A stretch of DNA of 64,000 nt from Silvibacterium bohemicum (GCF_001006305.1 NZ_LBHJ01000003.1:1-64000); one strand, 5' to 3'; shown: positions 9,097 through 18,805, numbered from the stretch's first letter. Made by a program: numbers and translations. Notes: generated from the letters alone by a model not told the origin.

Positions 9097-9807
9097 TTGG
9101 CCGGCATTTTATTTCTCATCTCGGCGCCCTCGGGTTCGGGCAAATCCACCTTAGTCGACCGACTTCGCTCTCTCGAGAAGGATCTGGCTTTTTCCGTCTC
9201 TTACACCACCCGTCCTCCGCGCGGCGCCGAACAAGAGGCGCGCGAATACCATTTCATCTCGCGCGAGAAGTTCGAGGAGATGATCGAGAACGACGAGTTT
9301 CTGGAGCATGCCGATGTCTTCGGCAACTACTATGGGACGGCTCTCCACTCCTTGACCGACGCGTTTATTCAGGGCAAGGATTTGCTCCTCGATATCGATG
9401 TACAGGGCGCATCGCAGGTGCGCAAGAGGATGCCGGAGGGGGTGAGCATCTTCCTGATGCCGCCTTCGCCGGAGGATCTGGCCTATCGGCTGCGCGGCCG
9501 CAGCCGGGCGGAAGGCTCTGTGGACGAAGCAGTTATCAGCCGGCGGCTGGCGAAAGCACGGCAGGAGATTGAGAATTACCGGCAATACGGTTATATTCTG
9601 GTCAACGACATCCTTGATCGAGCCGTAGAAGAGATGTCAGCGATCGTTTCTGCAGAACGATTGAACCGCACCCCCGGTTCCCGTACCGCGGAAGAGCGAC
9701 GACTCATAGAAATAGCGGAACGATGCCGCCAGCGAAACTCTGAGGCGCGGATCAAACCGGTGCTTCAGGCGTTCGGCGTGCTCAATGCCGAAACCGCCCC
9801 TGTCTGA
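9097..9807 (+). CDS. gmk: Guanylate kinase
   Basis: The protein phosphorylates GMP to GDP with ATP. From the TTG at 9097 it has 236 residues: LAGILFLISAPSGSGKST at the very start (P-loop APSGSGKST), then the GMP-binding YTTRPPRGAEQ and REYHFIS, and DIDVQGASQV. The frame is open back to an ATG at 8950, but those 49 extra residues resemble no kinase sequence. The TTG has aaaggag about 12 bases upstream, so I prefer it. The C-terminal ~25 residues exceed the usual length. It is followed closely by rpoZ and belongs to the conserved yicC-gmk-rpoZ-coaBC block. Confidence 0.92.
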   Translation: MAGILFLISAPSGSGKSTLVDRLRSLEKDLAFSVSYTTRPPRGAEQEAREYHFISREKFEEMIENDEFLEHADVFGNYYGTALHSLTDAFIQGKDLLLDIDVQGASQVRKRMPEGVSIFLMPPSPEDLAYRLRGRSRAEGSVDEAVISRRLAKARQEIENYRQYGYILVNDILDRAVEEMSAIVSAERLNRTPGSRTAEERRLIEIAERCRQRNSEARIKPVLQAFGVLNAETAPV

Positions 9808-9838
9808 GCGGTCGAAGCAATTCGATTCAGGAGAAGCC

Positions 9839-10072
9839 ATGAGCGTTGAACAGGGATTCGATAGCAATTTTCGTTACGTGATGGTCGCCGCACGCCGGGC
9901 CCGCCAGCTTCAAAATGGTTCGCAGCCGTTGGTAGATTCCCACTCACGCAAGGCCTGCCGAGTAGCCCAGGACGAGATCGCCGCGGGCAAGGTGGGCTAT
10001 GTCAAACCTGCAACTCCGGTCTTCAAACCGGAAGTCGCAGCCCCCGACATTCCCAAGTTCGTCGCTTCCTAA
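9839..10072 (+). CDS. rpoZ: RNA polymerase omega subunit
   Basis: This 77-residue protein contains NFRYVMVAARRARQLQNG near 9-26, the helix that clamps the beta' subunit, and CRVAQDEIAAGKV, typical of RpoZ. Omega assists RNA polymerase assembly. The frame is open from 9785, but the ATG at 9839 has a clear site (caggag, 5 bases upstream) and gives the standard N-terminus. It lies just after gmk and before coaBC, which is the common bacterial order. The tail after about residue 55 is Pro/Val-rich and poorly conserved. Confidence 0.88.
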   Translation: MSVEQGFDSNFRYVMVAARRARQLQNGSQPLVDSHSRKACRVAQDEIAAGKVGYVKPATPVFKPEVAAPDIPKFVAS

Positions 10073-10089
10073 AGATTCCGCGATCAAGC

Positions 10090-10117
10090 TCCAGCTGCTT
10101 CAATAGGAGCAGCTGGA
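10090..10117. terminator. Strong hairpin after rpoZ, possible terminator or pause site
   Basis: A perfect 10-base inverted repeat, tccagctgct and agcagctgga, encloses the 8-base loop tcaatagg, 17 bases after the rpoZ stop. No T-run follows, so it is not a classical intrinsic terminator. It could slow polymerase or protect the rpoZ 3' end before coaBC. Confidence 0.45.
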
Positions 10118-10219
10118 ACTCGCGGGGAATGCCTGTCCGTTTTCCCCTCTCAGGACAATCGCGGGGCTGTGTCTACTTTTTCGTGCGCTGCTCCGGTTTT
10201 TGCCGATAGAATCTTGGGT

Positions 10220-11455
10220 ATGAAGGTTACCGTTGGTGTATCCGGTGGCATAGCGGCCTACAAGGCGGCAGAGCTGGTTCGCGCGTTGCAACAACAAGCT
10301 CTTGACGTCCACGTGGTGATGACGGAATCGGCGCAGCAATTTGTGCAGCCGGTTACCTTCGCGGCGCTCAGCGGCCACAAGGTGATTACCAGCCTGTGGA
10401 CCCTCCCTGATGTTCCCGACGATAATTTTTCATCCGCTATCGAGCACATCGACGCCGCCCAGTCCACGGATGCGCTGGTGATTGCGCCGGCTACCGCGAA
10501 TATCCTGGCCAAGTTTGCCCACGGCATCGCCGACGATTTTCTCACTACGCTTTATCTGGCCACTACGGCTCCGGTCATTGTTGCGCCGGCGATGAACGTG
10601 AACATGTGGCAGCACGCCGCCACGCAGCACAATCTGGATGTTCTCGCCTCGCGCAATGTGCGCATCGTGCAGCCGGCCAGCGGCTACCTGGCCTGCGGCA
10701 TGACGGGTAGCGGACGGCTGGCGGAGATTCCGAGCATCGTCGATGCCGTACTCGGCGTACTGCATCATCGCAACGACCTCAGCGGCGAGACCGTGCTCAT
10801 CACCGCCGGCGGGACCCGTGAGGCTCTCGACCCGGTCCGCTTTCTTGGCAACCGCTCCAGCGGAAAGATGGGTTATGCACTGGCCGAGGCCGCGGAGCGC
10901 CGCGGAGCGCGGGTGATTCTGGTCAGCGCGCCGACAGCATTGCGGCCGCCCGCAAATGTCGAGATCGTTCCGGTGATCACGACTGAAGAGATGCGCGGGG
11001 AAGTGATCAACCGCGTGGACCAGGCCTCGATTGTCATCAAGGCTGCAGCAGTTGCCGACTACCGTCCCATCCGCCAGTCCGGGCAGAAGATGAAGCGGCA
11101 AGGGCCGCTGACGCTCGATCTGGAACCGACCGCGGATATCCTCTCCGAGGTGGTCGCACGGCGGCATCCGGGACAGCTGATCGTCGGTTTCGCGGCGGAG
11201 ACGGAAAACGCCGTCGCTCATGGCCGCGACAAGCTGCTGCGCAAGGGCGCGGATGCGATTGTGCTCAACGACGTTTCGCGCGAAGGCATCGGCTTCGACT
11301 CGGATCGCAATGCGGTGACCTTCCTCACCGCGCAGACATCGCTCGACCTGCCGGAGATGACCAAGCGCGATCTGGCCGACCGCATCCTCGAGGAGATTCT
11401 CGGGCTGCGTCGTCCACAGCATGTGGTCTCCGAAACGGGTACGATGTTTGAGTAA
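10220..11455 (+). CDS. coaBC: Bifunctional phosphopantothenoylcysteine decarboxylase/synthase
   Basis: The protein couples 4'-phosphopantothenate to cysteine (CoaB) and decarboxylates the product (CoaC) in coenzyme A synthesis. It has 411 residues from the ATG at 10220, beginning MKVTVGVSGGIAAYKA, the flavin-binding start of CoaC. The CoaC catalytic motif PAMNVNMW is near 135, and the substrate-recognition segment GYLACGMTGSGRL follows. The CoaB half begins around ETVLITAGGTREALDPVR and includes GNRSSGKMG. The frame is open to 10169, but the longer N-terminus has no counterpart. The last base of its TAA is the first base of the next ATG (UDG). Confidence 0.95.
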   Translation: MKVTVGVSGGIAAYKAAELVRALQQQALDVHVVMTESAQQFVQPVTFAALSGHKVITSLWTLPDVPDDNFSSAIEHIDAAQSTDALVIAPATANILAKFAHGIADDFLTTLYLATTAPVIVAPAMNVNMWQHAATQHNLDVLASRNVRIVQPASGYLACGMTGSGRLAEIPSIVDAVLGVLHHRNDLSGETVLITAGGTREALDPVRFLGNRSSGKMGYALAEAAERRGARVILVSAPTALRPPANVEIVPVITTEEMRGEVINRVDQASIVIKAAAVADYRPIRQSGQKMKRQGPLTLDLEPTADILSEVVARRHPGQLIVGFAAETENAVAHGRDKLLRKGADAIVLNDVSREGIGFDSDRNAVTFLTAQTSLDLPEMTKRDLADRILEEILGLRRPQHVVSETGTMFE

Positions 11456-12333
11456 TGTCCAGGCTGCTTCCCGAGATCGAAGAGATTGTTACCGCGCGTT
11501 TGCGTTACTACCGCGACCTCGGCGTCTATGATTTTTACCGCCGCGGCGAAGCTGAACTTCTAACCGCCGAGCCGCAATCCTTAACAGAAACTGCGCCTCT
11601 AGAACTCGCGCCTGTAGAACCAGCGCCGGTCGAGCTATCGAAGCTCGATCTGCCCGCGCTCGCCGTAACTACCTCTCTCGATCCGGAGCCAGCTATTCCT
11701 CCACGCAAGCCAATCGTTCTTCCGCCCGCGCTCGTTCCCGATATCCTGCCCGCAGCCCAGCGCCCCGGCGCGCTTGAAGCCATTCGCGCCGAGATTGGCG
11801 ACTGCACTCGCTGTCCGCTGGCCTTCCAGGGACGCCACAAGATCGTCTTCGCCGACGGCGATGCCAATGCACGATTGATGTTCGTGGGCGAAGGTCCGGG
11901 AGCCGACGAAGACGCGCAGGGACTGCCGTTTGTGGGGCGCGCCGGACAGCTGCTCAACAACATGATCAACGCCATGGGAGTGACGCGCGAGCAGGTCTAC
12001 ATCGCGAACGTAGTGAAGTGCCGTCCCCCGCAAAACCGCACCCCGGAGCCCGACGAGGCCAACACCTGCATGCAGTTTCTGTGGCAGCAGATCGACGTGG
12101 TGCGCCCCGAGGTGCTGGTGGCGCTGGGCGCCACGGCGGCGACATATCTGCTGGGCCGCAAGGCGTCGCTGGTCAGCCTGCGCGGACAGATTCACGATCT
12201 CCGCGGCAGCAAGCTGATCGTCACCTATCACCCGGCTTATCTGCTCCGCGATCCCACGCAGAAGAAGGAAGCGTGGAAGGATCTGCAGATCGCCATGCGC
12301 GAGCTGGGACTGAAGGGTTCTTCTCCGAGCTGA
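11455..12333 (+). CDS. Family 4 type uracil-DNA glycosylase (Fe-S)
   Basis: The protein removes uracil from DNA to start base excision repair. It has 292 residues, with the catalytic domain in the C-terminal ~200. It carries DCTRCPL (two Fe-S cysteines), FVGEGPGADEDAQG (motif 1), LPFVGRAGQLL, NVVKCRPPQNR, a further Cys in EANTCMQF, and the motif-2 stretch VTYHPAYLLR. The four cysteines fit the 4Fe-4S pattern of thermophile-type UDGs. The first ~100 residues are an acidic, Pro/Ala/Leu-rich linker with APVEPAPVEL-type repeats, absent from minimal enzymes. The start overlaps the coaBC stop by one base. Confidence 0.9.
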   Translation: MSRLLPEIEEIVTARLRYYRDLGVYDFYRRGEAELLTAEPQSLTETAPLELAPVEPAPVELSKLDLPALAVTTSLDPEPAIPPRKPIVLPPALVPDILPAAQRPGALEAIRAEIGDCTRCPLAFQGRHKIVFADGDANARLMFVGEGPGADEDAQGLPFVGRAGQLLNNMINAMGVTREQVYIANVVKCRPPQNRTPEPDEANTCMQFLWQQIDVVRPEVLVALGATAATYLLGRKASLVSLRGQIHDLRGSKLIVTYHPAYLLRDPTQKKEAWKDLQIAMRELGLKGSSPS

Positions 12334-12355
12334 GACAAGATCATCCGAACGGCTT

Positions 12356-13741
12356 CTAGTACGAGACGCCCAGGCGCTGCGTTGCCTGGTTCATTGAAGC
12401 GTCTCGGACGGAAGCGCCCACATGGCCAAAAGCATGCGACTCTCTTCCTCCGCTCAGCGCCGCCAGCTGTTCGACGATGCTCTTGAGGAACTCTGCTTGG
12501 GCGGTCAGCTCTTCGGCTGCGCCGGCGGTTTCTTCGGCTGCGGCGGCGTTAGTCTGCGTTACTTGCTCCATCTGGTGAATCGACCGCGATACCTGATCGA
12601 TTCCTCTGGATTGCTCCTGGCTGCCGGTGCTGATCTCGTCGACCATGCTCTTCATCTTGGCCGACTCGGCGGTGATGGAGCGGATCTCCTCGGCTACCTG
12701 ATTGACCAGGGCCACTCCGGAAGAAGATTTTGCGATGCCGTCTTCGATCAGCGAGGCCGTGTCCTTGGCCGCCTGCGCGGAGCGCTGAGCCAGGCTGCGA
12801 ACTTCGTCGGCGACTACGGCAAAGCCCATCCCGGCTTCACCTGCGCGAGCGGCCTCTACGGCGGCGTTGAGGGCGAGGATGTTCGTCTGGAAGGCGATCT
12901 GCTCGATGACCTTGATGATGCGCGACACCTGCTGGCTGGAGGCGTTGATGTCGCTCATCGCAGTGACCATGCTGTTGAGCGTGACATTGGTGCCCTCAAA
13001 GCGATGAGCGGCCGCCGAGACCAGGCTTGCAGCCGATCGGGAGTTTTCCTGGTTGCGCTGCGAGACGGCGCTCATCTCGGTGGTGGCTGCCGATGTCTCT
13101 TCGATGGATGCGGCCTGCTCGGTCGCGCCCTGCGCGAGGCTTTGGCTGGAGGACGAGACCTGCGCGGCGGCTGACGCGATCTGATCGGCAGCGCCGCTGA
13201 GGTGCTGCATCACGAGCCCCTGCGCCTGAATCGATCTTCCAAACTGCTGCGCGATCCAGCAGGCGGGAATCACTTCCAGCACGACGAAAAACGCGTGAAT
13301 GAGAACGATGCTGAAAGATGCTTTGTAGTTGAAAATGCCGGTGGGCAGCCACAGCCAGAAAATTATGTGATGCAAGGAGATGGTCGCTGCGGCACACAGC
13401 AACGGGGCGACGCGGCCGAAGACCGTCAACATTGCGAGCAGGACGAAGATCTCGAAGTGCGCTTCGATCATGCCTCCGGAGACGTAGATGGCGAGGGCGC
13501 TCACGCCCATGGCGGCGATAGCGATGGCGATTGCGCCCAGCTCCGAGCTGCGGTCGCGAAACAGGATGGCCGCCGGGCCGGCAAGGAGAACGATCATGAC
13601 GCCCGCAACCAGTACGAGGCTGACATTGTTCATCAAGGCCACGCCGCACAGGACGGGCAGATGTGCGAGCAGCAGAAGAAAGCCGCCGGTGTTCACCTTC
13701 GCGTTGTAGGACAGTTCGTGTTGTGTCATCTCATGATTCAT
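12356..13741 (-). CDS. Methyl-accepting chemotaxis protein with polytopic N-terminal domain
   Basis: This is a 461-residue chemoreceptor. The N-terminal ~185 residues form about five to six membrane helices with no large periplasmic sensor, and contain [17 protein letters not shown] and [10 protein letters not shown]. Similar His-rich membrane modules occur in some MCPs and GGDEF proteins. No HAMP domain is evident. The cytoplasmic part has the signalling hairpin [19 protein letters not shown] and the usual heptad repeats. No CheR-docking pentapeptide is seen at the C-terminus. It lies 23 bp downstream of a thioredoxin-like gene, probably the same operon, hinting at a redox or energy-sensing role (inference). 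Confidence 0.9.
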   Translation of the reverse strand: MNHEMTQHELSYNAKVNTGGFLLLLAHLPVLCGVALMNNVSLVLVAGVMIVLLAGPAAILFRDRSSELGAIAIAIAAMGVSALAIYVSGGMIEAHFEIFVLLAMLTVFGRVAPLLCAAATISLHHIIFWLWLPTGIFNYKASFSIVLIHAFFVVLEVIPACWIAQQFGRSIQAQGLVMQHLSGAADQIASAAAQVSSSSQSLAQGATEQAASIEETSAATTEMSAVSQRNQENSRSAASLVSAAAHRFEGTNVTLNSMVTAMSDINASSQQVSRIIKVIEQIAFQTNILALNAAVEAARAGEAGMGFAVVADEVRSLAQRSAQAAKDTASLIEDGIAKSSSGVALVNQVAEEIRSITAESAKMKSMVDEISTGSQEQSRGIDQVSRSIHQMEQVTQTNAAAAEETAGAAEELTAQAEFLKSIVEQLAALSGGRESHAFGHVGASVRDASMNQATQRLGVSY

Positions 13742-13764
13742 AGGAATCCTCCAAAAATGGCCGG

Positions 13765-14340
13765 CTAATACTTCAAGTGAAACGGGTCTGCCTTGCGCCT
13801 GAGCCGCGCGCCTACCGCACAGCCGCGAACGGCGAGGACTTCCGGTGATTTTCCGAAACGAATCTGTTGCAGGATGTTTCCATCCTGATCTCCGCGTGTG
13901 CCGTATCCGCCCATGTAGGCGATTTTGTTCCCGGGCGAGGCGAGCACGAGAAGAGGCACGCCATAAAGTCCGGCGGCTTGTGGAAGATCTTTGGCCGCGA
14001 CGTGCGTTACCGCGAAGCCTTCCTGATCGAGCCGGGCCAGTAGCATGTGGCTGCCGGGCAGATAATCTTCGTCGCCGTCAACGACCAATATTTGTTCGGC
14101 GACTCCTGTGAATGGTCCGCGCTTGAGCAGATGCAGCATCACTTTTTGCGAACAGCCACAGCTTCCCGATAGGACGTGAAGAACTCTCCATCGCTGGCCA
14201 TCGGGTCGTTTCACGAGCGCGAGGACGGTGTTTGAAGGGCTCCGAAAAGGCTGATGGTAAGACATCAGCGCCGCGCCGATAAGCACTACGGCAGCAGCCC
14301 AGACGGCGAGCAAGCATGATGTTCTGGTGAACTTCTTCAC
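13765..14340 (-). CDS. Membrane-anchored thioredoxin-like protein
   Basis: This 191-residue protein has one N-terminal hydrophobic segment (about 9-27), consistent with a signal anchor, followed by a soluble domain. The domain includes [20 protein letters not shown], with a CGC motif where thioredoxins have CxxC, then LVVDGDE, and [13 protein letters not shown], which resembles the cis-Pro loop. The fold assignment is by pattern and is tentative. It is probably periplasmic. It is the first gene of a two-gene minus-strand unit with the chemoreceptor, and it starts about 160 bases from the preferred priA start on the other strand. Confidence 0.6.
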   Translation of the reverse strand: MKKFTRTSCLLAVWAAAVVLIGAALMSYHQPFRSPSNTVLALVKRPDGQRWRVLHVLSGSCGCSQKVMLHLLKRGPFTGVAEQILVVDGDEDYLPGSHMLLARLDQEGFAVTHVAAKDLPQAAGLYGVPLLVLASPGNKIAYMGGYGTRGDQDGNILQQIRFGKSPEVLAVRGCAVGARLRRKADPFHLKY

Positions 14341-14504
14341 GCAAAAGACCTCAATTGTTTCAGCGGGAACGGAGCATAGGGGCAGCCCCTCTCTTATCGA
14401 CAGCAGGGAGGAGTTTGTTCAACGGCAAATGGGTTTTGTGGCATTTAATCGCTGTACGTTTGACGCCGCGCGGAGAATTGCCGGGTTCTTGTACCCTAAT
14501 CAAA

Positions 14505-16970
14505 GTGCCTGCCTTCTGCGATGTTGCTTTGCCTGTCCCTCTCGATCGCGCCTTTACCTATGCGCTTGCGGAGAGGATTCCCCCGATCGGTGGACGGGTG
14601 CTGGTGCCCTTTCGCAACGAGAAGCTGGCCGGGATCGTGCTTCGTCTGCACGATGAGCCGCCTCCGGTCGAAGCCAAGCCGGTCCTCACCATTCTCGATG
14701 AGGAGTCGATCCTCTCGCCGCAGCTTCTGGACCTTGCCCAGTGGATCGCGCAGTATTACGTCGCCCCGGTGGGCGAGGTGCTGCGCGCCATGCTGCCGCT
14801 GATGAGCGAGGTGAAGAAGCAGGAGCTCTATCGCATCACCGATGCGGGCCGCGCGGCGCTCTTCGAAGGCGCGGAGCAGGGTTCGTCGCGACGATCGCGG
14901 CGCTCACCGGAAGAGCAGGATATCGAATACAAGGCGCTCAACTATCTCGAACCGGGCGAGGCGGTGCGCACCGCGACGTTGCGCTCGGCTACCGGCGTCA
15001 CGCGCGAGCTGCTGGCCGGAATGCTGCGCAAGAAGTGGATCGCGCGCGAGACCACGGCTGCCGCCCGCGATGCGCGGCGCATGGTCCGCTATGCGGTGCT
15101 GGTGGCAGATGCGCGGCTGCCCAAGCTGAACGAGAATCAGCAGGCGATTCTGGCCGAACTGGCGGGCAGCGGTGGAGAATTGCCGGTTGCGGAGCTGCGC
15201 CGTCTCGAGGTTCCTGCGTCGACCCTGGGAACGCTGGTGAAACGCGAGCTGGTGCGCATCGAGGAGCGGCCTGCGGAGTTCCACCTCACTCATCTCTCCA
15301 AGATGCATCGGCCTGCACATACGCTGAATCCCGCGCAGCAGGCGGCTCTGGATACCATCACGGCGGCTGTCGAGACCAACGAGTTCCGGCCGCATCTGCT
15401 GCATGGAATTACCGGCTCGGGAAAGACGGCGGTTTATCTTGCGGCCATGCAGCGTGCTCTGGATCGCGGCAAGTCGGCGATCTTGCTCGTCCCTGAGATC
15501 GGGCTTACGCCGGCCATGGCTGCGCAGCTGCATCATGCCTTCGGCGCGGAGGTGGCGCTGCTGCACTCGGCTCTCACTCCGGAGGAGCGCAGCGAGCAGT
15601 GGCATCGCATCCGGCGCGGCGAGGCGCGAGTGGTGGTGGGCACGCGCTCGGCGGTCTTCGCGCCCGTGGATCATCTCGGACTGATCGTTGTGGATGAAGA
15701 GCACGATTCGAGCTACAAGCAGGAGTCGATGCCTCGCTATCACGCGCGCGATACGGCGGTGATGCGCGCCAAGCTGGCCGGCGCGGCCATTGTGCTGGGC
15801 TCGGCCACGCCGTCGCTCGAATCCTGGCACAACGCGCGCCAGGGCAGGTATGCGCAGATCGAGATGCATCGCCGGGTGATGGAGCGGCCCATGCCCAAGG
15901 TCGAGCTGGTGGACATGCGCCGCGAATTTCAGGAGACGGGACAGGAGCATCTCTTCTCGCGTGCGCTGATCGAGCGGACGCAGGCGACGCTCGATCGCGG
16001 CGAGCAGGCGATTATCCTGCTCAACCGGCGCGGCTATTCGTTCGTGGTCATGTGCCGCGCATGCGGCGAGAAGCTGGAATGCGAGAACTGCTCCATCTCC
16101 CTGACCTATCACAAGCCGGTGACTTTATCGGATGGCCGCGCGCCTGCTGGCCAGCGGCTGGAATGTCACTACTGCGGTTACAAAAGAAATGTCCCCGCGC
16201 GCTGCCCCAAGTGCGACAGCGAGCACCTGTATTTTCTCGGCGCCGGCTCGCAGCAGGGCGAAGAGCGGCTGCAGGAGATCTTTCCCGGCGCGCGCATCGG
16301 ACGCATGGATCGCGACACCGTGCGCGGCCGCGGCGATATGGAGCGGCTGCTCATGCGTCTGCACTCCGGCGAGATCAATCTGCTGGTGGGCACGCAGATG
16401 ATCGCCAAGGGGCACGATATTCACGGCGTCACGCTGGTGGGCGTGGTTGGAGCCGATTTTGCGTTGGGACTTCCTGACTTTCGTGCGGCGGAGCGTGTCT
16501 TTCAACTGCTCACGCAGGTTTCAGGCCGCGCCGGACGCGGTGAGCTGCCGGGCACCGTGCTGGTGCAGACTTATCATCCCGACCACTATGCGATCACCTG
16601 CGCCGCGGAGCACGACTTCCATGCCTTCGTCGAGCGCGAGATGAAGTACCGCAAGTGGATGCACTATCCGCCTTTCGCTTCGCTCGCGAATCTGATCATT
16701 CAGAGCCCGCATCTGGAGGAAGCAGCCGGCTGGTCGGCTACGCTGGGTCGCTGGTTTCAATCCACACAGCTGGACGGCGTGCGCGTGCTCGGACCGGCAA
16801 CGGCTCCGCTGGCCCGCATCAAGCGCATCTATCGGTTTCATCTAGTATTGAAGGCGGAAAAGCGCGGGGTCCTGGCTCGTACTCTACGCATGGCTTTGGC
16901 TCATGCCGATGCGGTGGGCATTCCGCGGAGAAATCTGATCGTGGATGTGGATGCGGTCAGCCTGATGTAG
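14505..16970 (+). CDS. priA: Primosomal protein N' (replication restart helicase)
   Basis: PriA reloads the replisome at stalled forks. From the GTG at 14505 it has 821 residues, beginning MPAFCDVALPVPLDRAFTYA, the usual PriA start. The frame is open to an ATG at 14355, but those 50 residues look unrelated. The helicase part has Walker A GITGSGKT, DEEH in VVDEEHDSSYKQ and GSATPSLES. The zinc-binding insert CRACG, CENC, CHYCGYK and CPKC follows, with a short extra loop (about 10 residues, TLSDGRAPAG) between its two halves. GRAGRG is motif VI. In Bacillus-like orders priA directly follows coaBC. Here a UDG and an opposite-strand pair sit between them. Confidence 0.93.
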   Translation: MPAFCDVALPVPLDRAFTYALAERIPPIGGRVLVPFRNEKLAGIVLRLHDEPPPVEAKPVLTILDEESILSPQLLDLAQWIAQYYVAPVGEVLRAMLPLMSEVKKQELYRITDAGRAALFEGAEQGSSRRSRRSPEEQDIEYKALNYLEPGEAVRTATLRSATGVTRELLAGMLRKKWIARETTAAARDARRMVRYAVLVADARLPKLNENQQAILAELAGSGGELPVAELRRLEVPASTLGTLVKRELVRIEERPAEFHLTHLSKMHRPAHTLNPAQQAALDTITAAVETNEFRPHLLHGITGSGKTAVYLAAMQRALDRGKSAILLVPEIGLTPAMAAQLHHAFGAEVALLHSALTPEERSEQWHRIRRGEARVVVGTRSAVFAPVDHLGLIVVDEEHDSSYKQESMPRYHARDTAVMRAKLAGAAIVLGSATPSLESWHNARQGRYAQIEMHRRVMERPMPKVELVDMRREFQETGQEHLFSRALIERTQATLDRGEQAIILLNRRGYSFVVMCRACGEKLECENCSISLTYHKPVTLSDGRAPAGQRLECHYCGYKRNVPARCPKCDSEHLYFLGAGSQQGEERLQEIFPGARIGRMDRDTVRGRGDMERLLMRLHSGEINLLVGTQMIAKGHDIHGVTLVGVVGADFALGLPDFRAAERVFQLLTQVSGRAGRGELPGTVLVQTYHPDHYAITCAAEHDFHAFVEREMKYRKWMHYPPFASLANLIIQSPHLEEAAGWSATLGRWFQSTQLDGVRVLGPATAPLARIKRIYRFHLVLKAEKRGVLARTLRMALAHADAVGIPRRNLIVDVDAVSLM

Positions 16971-16985
16971 CCGGTTAGAAAAAGG

Positions 16986-17014
16986 AAGGGCAGCCGCGAT
17001 GGCTGCCCTTGTTA
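16986..17014. terminator. Bidirectional intrinsic terminator
   Basis: The arms aagggcagcc (16986-16995) and ggctgccctt (17001-17010) close the loop gcgat. The next bases gttatt form a modest T-rich tail for priA. On the opposite strand the hairpin runs into cttccttttt, a good tail for the convergent lipoprotein gene ending at 17032. Confidence 0.8.
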
Positions 17015-17031
17015 TTTGAGCGCGGTTGCGA

Positions 17032-18495
17032 TTATGGTGCGCCAGACCCGACGGCACGGCTCTGCGTGTTGCTGTTGGTGCTGGTGGCTGTTGTTCCCGT
17101 ATATTGCGCCGTGGTGTGGAGGTCGACCACTGCACCCTGCACCTGGATCGCCGCCGAGACTACATCGGTATCGGTGCGAATGATGGTTACGAATGCGCTG
17201 TTCTGCGCGGTCACGTAGACCTTTCCAGTGGGATAGTTGTATGCCGAGTCGATGGTGCGGGGCTGGGGAATCATCGTGCCGGTTATGGTGTTGGGCGACA
17301 GCGGAGTTCCCGACAACAGGATCGTCGACTGCGGCGTAAAGCTGGTCAGGTTCACTACCGTGACCGTGCCGTCACCCTCGTTCGCGGTGTAGACGCGGCT
17401 GCCATCCTGGAGGACGGTGAGGGAGGCGGGGTTGGCTCCGACGGGCACCGTGGCCAGGACATTGCCGAAGGTTGGACTGTCGTTGCCGTAAGGATCCAAA
17501 CTTACATCGATAACGCTGACGGTGTTGTTGTCGAAGTTCGAGGTCACCAGCAGGTTTTTCGTTCCGTAAATCTGTGCGAAGACCGGCCCGGCGTTGCAGG
17601 GCGTTACGCCGGCGCAGAGATTGATGGTTCCGTTGGCGCCGAGCCTCGTATTGGGATCGACCATGTTGAGCTGATCATTGATGACCGTCACAGTACCGCT
17701 GGTGCGGTTCATGATGTAGGAACGCAGTCCGTCAGCCGAGGTGACGCCGTAGACCGGGCAGATACCGAGTCGCAGCTGAGATGAGACGGTATTGGTGGAG
17801 ACTTCGATGGCGTCGGCTTCGCCGGGCACCGTCACCGAGGATGGATTGGCGCATTGTCCCCAGGTGACGCTACCGCCGTTGCTGTTGCCCTGGCTGATGG
17901 AATAAACCCGCTGCGAGGCAGGGATGCCGGTAACGCTGACCACGCTGGGCGCCACCGCGACCTCCTGCTTGAGAGCCGGAGGACTGCCGATGTAGGCGCC
18001 TACCGAGTTCCGGCCCTGCTCAACGACATACTGTCCGGCGGTGATGGCCAGGGCATTGAACGGAGCGGCTCCGCTGAAGAGGGTGCTGCTGGCCACGTTC
18101 TTGGTCTGCAGAGTCTCGGTAATCGGAACGGTGCTGATGGTGTTATCGCAATTCAGGCTATAGGCGTTGGCCCCGGCCGCGTCGAGGGCAAAGGTGATGG
18201 GACCGGTGCCGATCTGCGCTTGCGCCGTGATGCTGTCACCGGAGAAGTCGAGAAGGGTGACCACGCCGGGATTGGCGTAGGCCGTTGCCGGGCACGGTGG
18301 CGCGTTGGCCGGCAGGGAAGACGGCGGGACCAGATCCGGCTGCGAAAAGACAACGGCGAAGGCCGTGGGTTGCGCCGCAGGGCCGGTTGGCAATACGGGA
18401 GTAATAACGGGGCGATATTGGCTTCCACAACCCGTGACACCGGCCAGAACCAGCAGCGCTCCGGCTGCCAGCCATTTCAGACTCTGCACTCGCAA
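17032..18495 (-). CDS. Lipoprotein with YVTN-like beta-propeller repeats
   Basis: This 487-residue secreted lipoprotein has an N-terminal signal with lipobox-like LAGVTGC, giving a lipidated Cys near residue 23. The body is Gly/Thr/Asn/Val-rich with repeated blade-like segments such as GTVTVINDQLN, NNTVSVIDVSL and GDGTVTVVNLTSF, typical of YVTN/NHL-type seven-bladed propellers. The C-terminal tail is Thr/Ser/Asn-rich. Function is unknown; such propellers usually mediate binding at the cell surface. A probable paralogue lies at 44431-45954. It is convergent with priA over a shared terminator. Confidence 0.8.
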   Translation of the reverse strand: MRVQSLKWLAAGALLVLAGVTGCGSQYRPVITPVLPTGPAAQPTAFAVVFSQPDLVPPSSLPANAPPCPATAYANPGVVTLLDFSGDSITAQAQIGTGPITFALDAAGANAYSLNCDNTISTVPITETLQTKNVASSTLFSGAAPFNALAITAGQYVVEQGRNSVGAYIGSPPALKQEVAVAPSVVSVTGIPASQRVYSISQGNSNGGSVTWGQCANPSSVTVPGEADAIEVSTNTVSSQLRLGICPVYGVTSADGLRSYIMNRTSGTVTVINDQLNMVDPNTRLGANGTINLCAGVTPCNAGPVFAQIYGTKNLLVTSNFDNNTVSVIDVSLDPYGNDSPTFGNVLATVPVGANPASLTVLQDGSRVYTANEGDGTVTVVNLTSFTPQSTILLSGTPLSPNTITGTMIPQPRTIDSAYNYPTGKVYVTAQNSAFVTIIRTDTDVVSAAIQVQGAVVDLHTTAQYTGTTATSTNSNTQSRAVGSGAP

Positions 18496-18805
18496 TTACC
18501 TCACTTCACAATCGATCCGCTCAAAACCGCTCATCCCGGAAACAAGACTGGTGAATCCAGATCGCGCATCCTGACGGAAGTACGATTGTAAATCACCGCA
18601 GCGTTTGACTTTCTCCGGGAGGGAAAGGAAAGCCGATTGCCGCCTCCCGATGCCCAAACATAGTCATCCCGGCGGCTCTTCCGGACGGGGTTCGCGCCGG
18701 GGAACAGGGTTCAGGGAGCTGCATTCTATTCGCGTGACCGAAAATTGCATTTTCTGTCGGGTTTGGTGCCCGGCGATCTCGGCAGGTGGATATTATCTAT
18801 CTCGC
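18496..18805. other. Intergenic region, divergent promoters expected
   Basis: This covers about 310 bases between the minus-strand lipoprotein start and my preferred start of the next gene. The plus-strand frame is open from 18605, but codon use before 18806 looks non-coding and no family is recognisable. No hairpin, tRNA or repeat stands out. Confidence 0.4.
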
